Positions 1-6,309 of a DNA stretch of 18,190 nt are shown piece after piece. Below the pieces are notes generated by a model. The model was given only the letters and a program-made list of their open reading frames with translations. It did not search any database and was not told the DNA's origin. Origin of the DNA: an uncultured Eubacteriaceae bacterium (GTDB lineage: Bacteria > Bacillota > Clostridia > Eubacteriales > Eubacteriaceae). The position numbers and the translations under genes are program-made. The stretch lies in the NCBI GenBank assembly GCA_947625175.1, contig CANQNI010000009.1, positions 1-18,190 on the forward strand, in the 5' to 3' direction. Numbering within the stretch: position 1 is the stretch's first letter; each line of letters opens with the position of its first letter.

Positions 1-1
1 T

Positions 2-601
2 AAAAAGTTAATACCTGGAGAATTCTATAAACTTGAAAATGGAGATACTATTAAACTGGGTACAATTAATTTCCAAGTTGATTTTAACTCAAAAAAAATT
101 CTAAATAATAATGTCTCAGTTTATAAAGGGGGTTTAGGTAAAGAACCAGTAGAAGAAGTATTCGTGAAGGAAAATTCAAATGAAAATTTATTAGCAACAA
201 ATAATATTAGTGAAGAATCATCTTATAATCAAACACTAAAATTAGGAGATGGAGGTGGTTTTAATGAAACCATTAAAATTAATTATAATGGTGGAAGTAG
301 TGACTTTCCTCTTATGAGTTTAAAATCATTAGATACTGAAAATATTTATATGGTAAATAAAACTCCTTTCTATATCGGTTCAGATAAAGATAGAGTAGAT
401 CTGGTCCTTAATGACCTAACTATTAGTAAAAGACATGTTAATATTGAAAGAATTAACGATAAATTCTATTTAACTGATTTAAATTCTACTAATGGAACTT
501 ATTTGAACGATACCTTACTAAAAACTAATTCTCAAACTCTATTAAATCCTGGAGATATAATTAAACTAGGTGAAAAATCCTATATTTTTGAACAGGCTTA
601 A
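2..601 (+). CDS. Tandem FHA-domain protein, 5' partial
   Basis: The frame is open from base 2, so this is the C-terminal 199 residues of a longer protein; the GTG at 164 is not needed as a start. The first visible residues (about 1-30) contain NGDTIKLG followed by a hydrophobic strand, which is how an FHA domain ends, so a first FHA domain is cut by the window edge. A low-complexity linker rich in Asn, Glu and Gly follows. A full second FHA domain covers about residues 110-199, with YIGSDKDRVD, TISKRH and the DLNSTNGTYLN core. FHA domains bind phosphothreonine peptides. The Ser and His of the SxxH motif are present, but the usual Arg of the IGR motif is Ser here. It lies upstream of a PP2C phosphatase and two kinases in the same direction, so it is probably a substrate or reader of that kinase system (inference). 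Confidence 0.85.
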   Translation, partial: KKLIPGEFYKLENGDTIKLGTINFQVDFNSKKILNNNVSVYKGGLGKEPVEEVFVKENSNENLLATNNISEESSYNQTLKLGDGGGFNETIKINYNGGSSDFPLMSLKSLDTENIYMVNKTPFYIGSDKDRVDLVLNDLTISKRHVNIERINDKFYLTDLNSTNGTYLNDTLLKTNSQTLLNPGDIIKLGEKSYIFEQA

Positions 602-698
602 TTAAAACTACTAATTTAAAACGCTTTTATATTTATTTTATATTTAGAAGAAAAGTAAATTCTTTTCATTTATTTTAAATAAAACTAATAATTGAAAC

Positions 699-1517
699 AT
701 GACTATTAAACATGCTGTCTGCTTTACACATATCGGGGATCGACCGAACCATGAAGATAATTTCTTGTTTGCAACCAATACTTTACCTCAGGAAATCCAA
801 AATTCTATGGTTGATAAAGAATTAGTATTTTTTGTAAATGAATTAAAGCAAAAGAAAACTGTAGAATTTTATGCTATTAGTGATGGTATGGGAGGTTATA
901 ATGCTGGTGAAGTTGCTAGTCGTGTTTGTACAAAACGGCTTGCTGAACTTGAAAATCAAATTCAAAATGTTGATACAGTAGGTGAATTAATTAAAGAAAT
1001 TCAAAATTCTATCAATGATCTAAATATTGAAATTTGTAAATTAAGTCAAACTCATAGTGAGCTTCGTGAAATGGGAGCAACTATGTTACTACTTGTAATA
1101 ATTAATAATATATTCCTTATTTTTAATATAGGGGATAGTAGAGCATATTATTATAATGATCACCAATTTAAACAATTAACTAAAGATAATACTGAAGGTC
1201 AAAGATTACTCGATCTAAATCTTTTAAAAAAAGATGAGTTAGATAATTTTCCAGATTATAAGAGACTTAATAGATATCTTGGTTTTAATAGACCAGGATA
1301 TACTTTAAAAGCAGACGAATACTTTTTTAAAATAAATAACGGAAATATTCTTTTATGTAGCGATGGACTTACAGATAATATTTCAAATCAAGAATTATAT
1401 TCAATATTAAATTCCAATAAAGATTTAACGGTTGTTGGTAAAAAATTGGTTCAAAAAGCTTTAGAAAATAAAAGAGCTGATAATATTACTATTATTATTA
1501 TTTCAACTAAGAGGTAG
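699..1517 (+). CDS. PP2C-family Ser/Thr protein phosphatase
   Basis: A 272-residue PP2C (PPM) metal-dependent phosphatase that should remove phosphate from Ser/Thr residues, opposing the neighbouring kinases. Motifs in order: GDRPNHEDNF (residues 13-22, metal-binding Asp20), SDGMGGYNAGEVAS (61-74, metal-binding Asp62 and Gly63), NIGDSRAYYY (143-152), CSDGLTDN (220-227, Asp222) and RADNIT (259-264, Asp261). All metal-coordinating aspartates are present, so an active enzyme is expected. The stretch between the first two motifs (about 40 residues) is longer than in compact bacterial PP2Cs. No signal peptide or membrane segment is seen, so it is cytosolic. No clear Shine-Dalgarno site precedes the ATG. 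It ends 2 bases before the kinase ATG, indicating translational coupling. Confidence 0.93.
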   Translation: MTIKHAVCFTHIGDRPNHEDNFLFATNTLPQEIQNSMVDKELVFFVNELKQKKTVEFYAISDGMGGYNAGEVASRVCTKRLAELENQIQNVDTVGELIKEIQNSINDLNIEICKLSQTHSELREMGATMLLLVIINNIFLIFNIGDSRAYYYNDHQFKQLTKDNTEGQRLLDLNLLKKDELDNFPDYKRLNRYLGFNRPGYTLKADEYFFKINNGNILLCSDGLTDNISNQELYSILNSNKDLTVVGKKLVQKALENKRADNITIIIISTKR

Positions 1518-1519
1518 GT

Positions 1520-2794
1520 ATGTCAGAAAATAGTTTATTAGGAAAGACTATTCTAGGATATCGTATTGTAGAAAAGCTTGGTTCTGGAGCTTACGGAAGT
1601 GTTTTTAGAGTAGTTAAAGAAAATCCAACTGGAACTTATACTAGAGCATTAAAATTCATTTCTTTACCGAGTAAAAATCAATATGAATCTGTTTTATCTT
1701 CTATGGGAGGAGATGTTAATAAAACAAATGAATATTTTGAAGAAATGCTTAATAATATTATCGATGAAGTTAGAATTTTAAATGATTTTACTGAAAAAGA
1801 TATTCCGAATGTTGTTAGATATTATGAAAATGATATTGAATACTATGAAAAACCACTTCAATTTAATATCTATATTCTAATGGAATATTTAACACCAATC
1901 CAAGATTATATAGCTAAGAATGTTTTTACAGTTAGAGATATTATTTATTTAGGTTTAGATATTTTAGATGGTCTAAATGCCGCTCATAATAATAATGTAA
2001 TTCATAGAGATGTTAAATTAGATAACCTTTTTATTTCAAACAATCAAGAATATAAACTAGGTGATTTTGGGGTTTCTAAAATTTTAGATGGGGCTACTCG
2101 AGCCGATTCTTTAAAAGGTACCCCTGACTATTTAGCTCCAGAGGTTTATCTTGGTAAAGAAGGATACGATAAATCAGTTGATTTATATTCTTTAGGAATA
2201 GTTCTATATAGATTACTTAATAATAACAGAAATCCTTTTCTACCTGCTTTTCCAGAACCTTATTTCCCTGAAGATGAAGATTTAGCTTTTAACAAAAGAA
2301 TGAGGGGAGAGCGACCTCCTGCTCCGTTGTTAGGGGGAGAGAAAATAAGTGAAGTTATTTTAAAAGCTATATCAACTAAAGAAAGTAGATTTAAAACAGC
2401 TTCTGAATTTTCGGATGCTTTGACTGAAGCAGCTTATAATACAGAAGAAAAGGAATTAAATAAATTAATTAATTCTCAAAATTTTGAACAATTTATTAGC
2501 TCAAATAATTCAGATAATCTAGATTTTTCTAATTCATATGAATCTGAAACTCAAAATCAAATAAATTATTATCCTGCTGTTCGCGATTATTCAAATAGTC
2601 CGGGACCTCAAGTTAATAATTATCCAATTGTCAATCCAAGTTCTTATGCTTTAGAAACTAGTACAATTGAAACTGGATCTCCTAAACCTAATAAATTAAA
2701 ACGAACTATAATAATATTAGCTGTATTATTTTCTGTTTTATTAGCTGGATTTTTTTTAGTTAAATTTTTTTGGATATTAACCCAGGAACTGTGA
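1520..2794 (+). CDS. Transmembrane Hanks-type Ser/Thr protein kinase, frame-disrupted at its end
   Basis: A 424-residue kinase in this reading. The kinase domain covers about residues 14-310: glycine loop GSGAYGSV (21-28), ATP-binding Lys45 (ALKFI), alpha-C Glu83, catalytic loop HRDVKLDN (162-169), DFG (182-184), and activation segment GTPDYLAPE (200-208). All catalytic residues are intact. The stretch between the Lys and alpha-C Glu is long (about 35 residues). A Ser/Asn-rich juxtamembrane region leads to one hydrophobic membrane segment (about 396-418). The start has a good GAGG site at 1511-1514, inside the end of the PP2C gene. The frame then stops at 2792-2794, just after the membrane segment. 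The -1 frame downstream encodes an extracellular-type domain, so the full product was probably a receptor kinase of about 515 residues, N-terminus inside. It could still act as a kinase without the ectodomain. Confidence 0.9.
   Translation: MSENSLLGKTILGYRIVEKLGSGAYGSVFRVVKENPTGTYTRALKFISLPSKNQYESVLSSMGGDVNKTNEYFEEMLNNIIDEVRILNDFTEKDIPNVVRYYENDIEYYEKPLQFNIYILMEYLTPIQDYIAKNVFTVRDIIYLGLDILDGLNAAHNNNVIHRDVKLDNLFISNNQEYKLGDFGVSKILDGATRADSLKGTPDYLAPEVYLGKEGYDKSVDLYSLGIVLYRLLNNNRNPFLPAFPEPYFPEDEDLAFNKRMRGERPPAPLLGGEKISEVILKAISTKESRFKTASEFSDALTEAAYNTEEKELNKLINSQNFEQFISSNNSDNLDFSNSYESETQNQINYYPAVRDYSNSPGPQVNNYPIVNPSSYALETSTIETGSPKPNKLKRTIIILAVLFSVLLAGFFLVKFFWILTQEL
2765..2771 (+). other. Seven-T tract at the kinase frame change
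   Basis: A run of seven T immediately after the membrane segment of the kinase. The kinase frame reads on to a TGA at 2792-2794. The downstream domain frame has a stop at 2761-2763, so the two frames can only be joined between 2764 and 2791, and this run is the obvious place. One extra T (or a -1 ribosomal step) gives a continuous receptor kinase. A second run of eight T lies at 2750-2757. The cause may be a real indel, phase variation, transcript slippage or a sequencing error; sequence alone cannot decide. Confidence 0.7.
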
Positions 2795-3066
2795 CACCTC
2801 CTTCTTATTCTGTAAGTGCAGGAAGATATTATTCACCTCAAAATGTAAAAATTAATGTAGAAAATTCTGATGATAAAGTTTACTATACGACAGATGGTTC
2901 TGATCCTACTGAAAATTCGATACCATATGATCATGGAACAGAAATTCATATTAGCGACACTACTACCTTAAAAAGTATCGCTGTTAATTCAAGAGGTAAA
3001 ATAAGTGAAATAGTTTCTGCTAGATATGAAATAGAAAATATCGATAATAGAAGTTATTATGATTAG
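2770..3066 (+). CDS. Chitobiase/beta-hexosaminidase C-terminal-type domain, probable out-of-frame ectodomain of the preceding kinase
   Basis: About 98 residues in the -1 frame relative to the kinase. The pattern SAGRYYSPQNVKINV, then VYYTTDGSDPT, then a strand ending in TTTLKSIAVN and a final SEIVSARYEI matches the small beta-sandwich known as the chitobiase/beta-hexosaminidase C-terminal or Fn3-associated domain. Such domains occur on extracytoplasmic proteins and are thought to aid binding to carbohydrate or cell wall. The only possible start is a TTG at 2770 inside the T run, with no Shine-Dalgarno site and no signal peptide, so independent translation is unlikely. It is best read as the outer sensor domain of the transmembrane kinase, separated by the frame change. 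By analogy with PASTA domains of PrkC-type kinases it would sense the wall (inference). Confidence 0.7.
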   Translation: MDINPGTVTPPSYSVSAGRYYSPQNVKINVENSDDKVYYTTDGSDPTENSIPYDHGTEIHISDTTTLKSIAVNSRGKISEIVSARYEIENIDNRSYYD

Positions 3067-3105
3067 AATTTATAACTAGTTTTAATCAGAATTTTATTAG
3101 ATCTA

Positions 3106-3801
3106 ATGAATTTTCAAGTCTTAAAAAATTTAAGTACAAATCCAAGAAATTTAGTTTTATTAATAAATATCAAGGATAAAAAGTATATATTAAAAAAAGA
3201 TAATAGAATAGAAAGTACTATTTTAGAAAAGCTTAATGGGAATAATTATCCTAAACTATTTAAAAGGATAAAAACTAATAAAACTAGTTTTTTGATAGAA
3301 GATTATATTGATGGAATTTCTTTAAGTAGATTTATAAAAGAAAATGGTCCATTAGATTATTCAAAAATACAAGAAATCGCCTTTAAATGTTATTTATGTA
3401 TTAAAAATCTTAGAAAAAACAATATTATTCATAAAGATATTAAACCATCTCATTTTATTTTATCATCTACAAATCAGGAAATCTTTCTAATTGATTTTGA
3501 TAATTCATTAATTAAGAGTTTTGAAGAGCCATTTGAAATAGATCTTTTTGGAACAAAAGGTTATACAGCTCCTGAACGCTACCAAAAAGAACTTTATTTC
3601 GAATCTGATCTTTTTAGTTTAGGTGCTGTTATTTATTTTTTAGCTACAGGAAAACATCCACCAGAAGTAAATAATAAAAGAAAATTTATTTATTTTAAAT
3701 ATTTAATAAGTAAGATTTCATCAAAGTCTATTCGACAGTTAATCAATAAACTAACTTATTATAATCCAAAAAAAAGGATTTTTTCCCTTAATAATAACTA
3801 A
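3106..3801 (+). CDS. Short divergent Hanks-type kinase or pseudokinase
   Basis: A 231-residue kinase-like protein with no membrane segment. The N-lobe is minimal: no glycine loop is recognisable, Lys30 (YILKK) is the likely ATP lysine and Glu36 or Glu41 may be the alpha-C partner. The C-lobe keeps HKDIKPSH (109-116), LIDFD (128-132), GTKGYTAPE (149-157) and DLFSLGAVIY (168-177). The catalytic Asp111 and the metal-binding Asp130 are present. The conserved catalytic-loop Asn is His116, however, and DFG is DFD. It may be a weak or metal-altered kinase or a regulatory pseudokinase. It is the last gene of the phospho-signalling operon, just before a strong terminator. In-frame stops upstream limit the start to this ATG, which has no clear Shine-Dalgarno site. 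Confidence 0.8.
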   Translation: MNFQVLKNLSTNPRNLVLLINIKDKKYILKKDNRIESTILEKLNGNNYPKLFKRIKTNKTSFLIEDYIDGISLSRFIKENGPLDYSKIQEIAFKCYLCIKNLRKNNIIHKDIKPSHFILSSTNQEIFLIDFDNSLIKSFEEPFEIDLFGTKGYTAPERYQKELYFESDLFSLGAVIYFLATGKHPPEVNNKRKFIYFKYLISKISSKSIRQLINKLTYYNPKKRIFSLNNN

Positions 3802-3804
3802 AGT

Positions 3805-3847
3805 AAAAGAAGGAAATTTCAGTAAAAATTGAAACTCCTTCTTTTTT
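3805..3847 (+). terminator. Intrinsic terminator of the kinase operon
   Basis: A long hairpin pairs AAGAAGGA plus TTTCA (left arm, 3807-3821) with TGAAA plus TCCTTCTT (right arm, 3830-3843), with a small internal mismatch, and is followed by a T run to 3847. The left arm is preceded by four A, so it may also stop transcription of the convergent lectin-type gene on the other strand. A second, purely AT hairpin (3867-3885) followed by six T lies between this and the end of that gene. Confidence 0.85.
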
Positions 3848-3894
3848 AATTTTAATTGAAAATTCTTTTCTTTAATATAAAGAAATTTTTTATT

Positions 3895-4794
3895 TTATTC
3901 ATATTCAACAATGTAGCCAATTTTTCCAGATAAATTTGGTCTTATACTTAAGATATCGTTATTAACATCATTACCAGAATAATAATCTGATCCATCAGCA
4001 GTAATATGCATAATTATTAAAACATCTTCAGAAGTGTCACTATCACTGTCATAAAAACTTGGTTCACCATCATAGAAAAACCAATTTCCTAATTTATTAT
4101 TAATAGGAGATCCCATAACATTCCCATATTTATCCACCCATTTATAATTGCTTGAATCATCTCTTTTAGCACCTATATAAAATTCAGCTACTTCTAAACC
4201 TGCATTTCTTTCTTCTCTTATTCTGTTTAAGATAGTATTGTATTCTTCTTCTGAATCTATATGTGCTAAGTAACCACCTTTGGATCTAGCCATTTCAACA
4301 GCGTCATACCAATCTAGATCACCTTTGTAAATTCCATAAGAATGAATTCCTGAAGAATAACTAAAACTATTATCGGTATTATTCGTGCTGGTAGAACTAC
4401 TTGAACTAGAAGAATTAATCGATTTTGAATTTGAATTATTTTTTGTAGGTTCTTCATAGTAAGTTTCAGAATCGTTTGCATCTGTAACAGGTAAATTACT
4501 TGTATTAGTTTTATTGTCAGCAGCTATATTTTGAGTTTGTTGAACAGTTTCCTGATTTTGGCGTTCTTTAAGTAAAGTAAAAATATTATAGCCTATAATG
4601 CAAATCCCAATAATTAAAATACCTATAAAAATATATACTAAATATAATTTCCAATTGATTTTCTTTGCTTGTTCACCATTTACATTTAGATCCTCAGTTG
4701 GCTCATCAATATTTACTGTATTTAATTTCTCTCCACATTTGGTACAATATTCTTTTTCATCTGAATTATATTGACCACAATTTTTACAATACAT
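3895..4794 (-). CDS. Membrane protein with zinc ribbon and C-type-lectin-like domain
   Basis: A 299-residue protein of recognisable parts but unknown function. The N-terminus carries a zinc ribbon with CxxC pairs at Cys3/Cys6 and Cys17/Cys20. One membrane segment follows (about 51-75, YLVYIFIGILIIGICIIGY). A linker rich in Ser, Asn and Thr covers about 80-148. A C-type-lectin-like fold covers about 150-299: WYDAVEMARSKGGYLAHIDS, then FYIGAKRDD, YKWVDKYG, WFFYDGEPS and SEDVLIIM are its hallmarks. The lectin-like part has no cysteines, unlike the animal domain, and an acidic patch after EPS could bind calcium. Basic residues before the membrane segment suggest the ribbon is inside and the lectin-like part outside. 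An AGAGGA site precedes the ATG. It converges on the kinase operon, and a link to it is only inference. Confidence 0.85.
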   Translation of the reverse strand: MYCKNCGQYNSDEKEYCTKCGEKLNTVNIDEPTEDLNVNGEQAKKINWKLYLVYIFIGILIIGICIIGYNIFTLLKERQNQETVQQTQNIAADNKTNTSNLPVTDANDSETYYEEPTKNNSNSKSINSSSSSSSTSTNNTDNSFSYSSGIHSYGIYKGDLDWYDAVEMARSKGGYLAHIDSEEEYNTILNRIREERNAGLEVAEFYIGAKRDDSSNYKWVDKYGNVMGSPINNKLGNWFFYDGEPSFYDSDSDTSEDVLIIMHITADGSDYYSGNDVNNDILSIRPNLSGKIGYIVEYE

Positions 4795-4822
4795 TCATAT
4801 TCCTCTTTCTATTTTTATAAAT

Positions 4823-4850
4823 ATTATACTAGGATTTTAGCAGTTTTGAA
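4823..4850 (-). promoter_or_regulatory. Candidate promoter of the lectin-type gene
   Basis: Reading the - strand, a perfect TATAAT lies at 4828-4823, with TTCAAA (4 of 6 to TTGACA) at 4850-4845 and a 16-base spacer. Transcription would begin near 4816 and give a leader of about 20 bases that includes the AGAGGA ribosome site. The same intergenic region (4801-4956) has a + strand TATAAT at 4875-4880 without a convincing -35 box. Confidence 0.5.
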
Positions 4851-4956
4851 TAAAACTAATCATGTTAATCGTTTTATAATTTTCTAAATCTAAATTCATT
4901 TAACGTTATTTCTTTACATTTTATTGTTAAACTATTCTCAAGGAAATTAAATTTAA

Positions 4957-5220
4957 ATGAATCATTTTATTTATATCTTAGAATGTTCTGATTCTTCTTA
5001 TTATACTGGTTATACTAATCAGTTAGATAAAAGAATTAAAACACACAATCTCGGAAAAGGAGCTAAATATACAAGAAGTCGTCTACCAGTAAAACTTGTT
5101 TATACGGAAAAATACGAAACAAAATCTGAAGCTTTAAAACGTGAATATGCTATTAAAAAATTATCTAGAAAACAAAAGATTGAATTAATAAAATCCTATA
5201 ACAATGAATACATATATTAA
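4957..5220 (+). CDS. GIY-YIG nuclease-superfamily protein (YhbQ/UPF0213 type)
   Basis: An 87-residue single-domain GIY-YIG protein, the usual length for the stand-alone YhbQ/UPF0213 group. FIYILECSDSSYYTGYT (residues 4-20) holds the paired tyrosine motifs. Next come the conserved HNLGKGAKYTRSRLPVKLVY block (31-50) and the tail motif KSEALKREYAIKKLSRKQK. The family's structural-fold nuclease residues (the basic residue in DKRIKTH and Glu in SEALKRE) are present, but the biological role of stand-alone members is poorly defined; some are linked to DNA repair. An AAGGAA site at 4940-4945 supports the start. Its last 17 bases overlap the start of the potassium channel gene. Confidence 0.9.
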   Translation: MNHFIYILECSDSSYYTGYTNQLDKRIKTHNLGKGAKYTRSRLPVKLVYTEKYETKSEALKREYAIKKLSRKQKIELIKSYNNEYIY

Positions 5221-6268
5221 ATCATTAATTATTCATCCAATTTATAGCGTTTTAACTGATCTTACTGTAGAAGTAGATCTAATAAACGGAACTCAGGTTC
5301 TTCTTATTTATTATATTTTAGTTCTAGTATTTTTTTTATTAGACCTTTATATCGATCATAATGTTAAAAATGAAAATGAAATAGATATTAAAAATTTAGA
5401 TCTCTTCCATAAAATATTAGCTTATTTATATCGATATTATAAAAAACATGGCGTAGTTACAATTAATGGAATAATAATGCTAGTTTGTATCTGCCTTATT
5501 ATTATTAATGTTGGATTCGAATGGAATTATATAATAGATACAATCGTTAGTATTGCGATATTTACTGTTTTAATGAAACTAATTCTAAGAGTCTTTATTA
5601 ATCGTAAATCTTATGAAAACGAAGCTACTGTTCGTTTAATTAACATAATCTGCTTTATTATTCTAGGAAATTATTTCTGCTATAATATGAATTTTATCAC
5701 TGCACCAAATTTAGTTTTGAGTTTAAGCGGGTTAACTTTAGCTTTATTATTTTGCGTTTATATTATGATTATCGCAATTTTTAATCCTGAAGTTATTCAA
5801 AAAGAAACTAAATCTAATAGAATATACAGCCAGGCTTTTGGGATATTAAAAGGAATGATAGTGGTTCTTATATGTATGTTAACTACATTATTCTTAATGA
5901 TTTACTGTTGTTATAAAACTGATCCAAATTTCTATACAAGTGCTACTTCTCCAATTTATGATAGTTGGGATCTTTTTTACTATTTAATAATTAGCTTTAC
6001 GACAATCGGTTATGGCGATATTGTTCCTGTTAGAGTTAATGATATGTTTTTTTCAAGATATGTAGCAATTTTAATTGGTCTTAGTAGTATCTTTACAACT
6101 ACTTGTTTTGTTGCCGCAGTTATATCCACAACTAATAGTTTAGCCAAAGCTTCTAGAGATAAAGAAAATAGTAAAAATTTAACAACAGGAGTAGCAGAAG
6201 AAAAACTTATCAGTCTAATCAATGAGACCTTAAATAAATATTCTATTAAGCCTAAAGAAAAAAAATAA
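5204..6268 (+). CDS. Potassium channel-family membrane protein
   Basis: A 354-residue protein with a classic potassium selectivity filter TTIGYGD at residues 266-272, preceded by a pore helix (WDLFYYLIIS) and followed by an inner helix (about 282-310). Six more hydrophobic stretches precede the pore (roughly 28-52, 84-106, 109-132, 141-160, 168-193, 213-237), so seven membrane segments in all plus the pore loop. No S4-like array of spaced arginines is seen, and the cytoplasmic tail is only about 45 residues, with no RCK/TrkA nucleotide-binding domain. How it is gated is therefore unclear. The ATG lies inside the GIY-YIG gene with no ribosome site of its own, suggesting coupled translation. 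The internal start could also be slightly later, but no better-supported codon is visible. Confidence 0.88.
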   Translation: MNTYIKSLIIHPIYSVLTDLTVEVDLINGTQVLLIYYILVLVFFLLDLYIDHNVKNENEIDIKNLDLFHKILAYLYRYYKKHGVVTINGIIMLVCICLIIINVGFEWNYIIDTIVSIAIFTVLMKLILRVFINRKSYENEATVRLINIICFIILGNYFCYNMNFITAPNLVLSLSGLTLALLFCVYIMIIAIFNPEVIQKETKSNRIYSQAFGILKGMIVVLICMLTTLFLMIYCCYKTDPNFYTSATSPIYDSWDLFYYLIISFTTIGYGDIVPVRVNDMFFSRYVAILIGLSSIFTTTCFVAAVISTTNSLAKASRDKENSKNLTTGVAEEKLISLINETLNKYSIKPKEKK

Positions 6269-6309
6269 ACTTGTGTTAGAATAAATTGATTTTATTTTAT
6301 GGATTATAT

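Noticed and set aside
164..166. GTG at 164 as start of the FHA protein
   Set aside because: The frame is open to the window edge, and the upstream part encodes the end of another FHA domain, so the gene begins outside.
650..667. GAAAAG/CTTTTC hairpin between the FHA and PP2C genes
   Set aside because: Only six weak base pairs in AT-rich DNA and no proper T run; not convincing as a terminator or operator.
1486..1505. ATT-rich trinucleotide stretch at the end of the PP2C gene
   Set aside because: It encodes the final hydrophobic strand of the PP2C fold (DNITIIII), so it is ordinary coding sequence, not a repeat element.
2752..2758. A phase-correct T TTT TTA slippery heptamer in the kinase membrane segment, like a viral -1 frameshift site
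   Set aside because: A -1 step here meets a stop at 2761-2763 and cannot reach the ectodomain frame, so it is not the joining site; the downstream T run is.
6286..6309. TTG at 6286 as an earlier start of murT
   Set aside because: It adds eight residues unlike the family's beginning and has no ribosome site; the ATG at 6310 is preferred.
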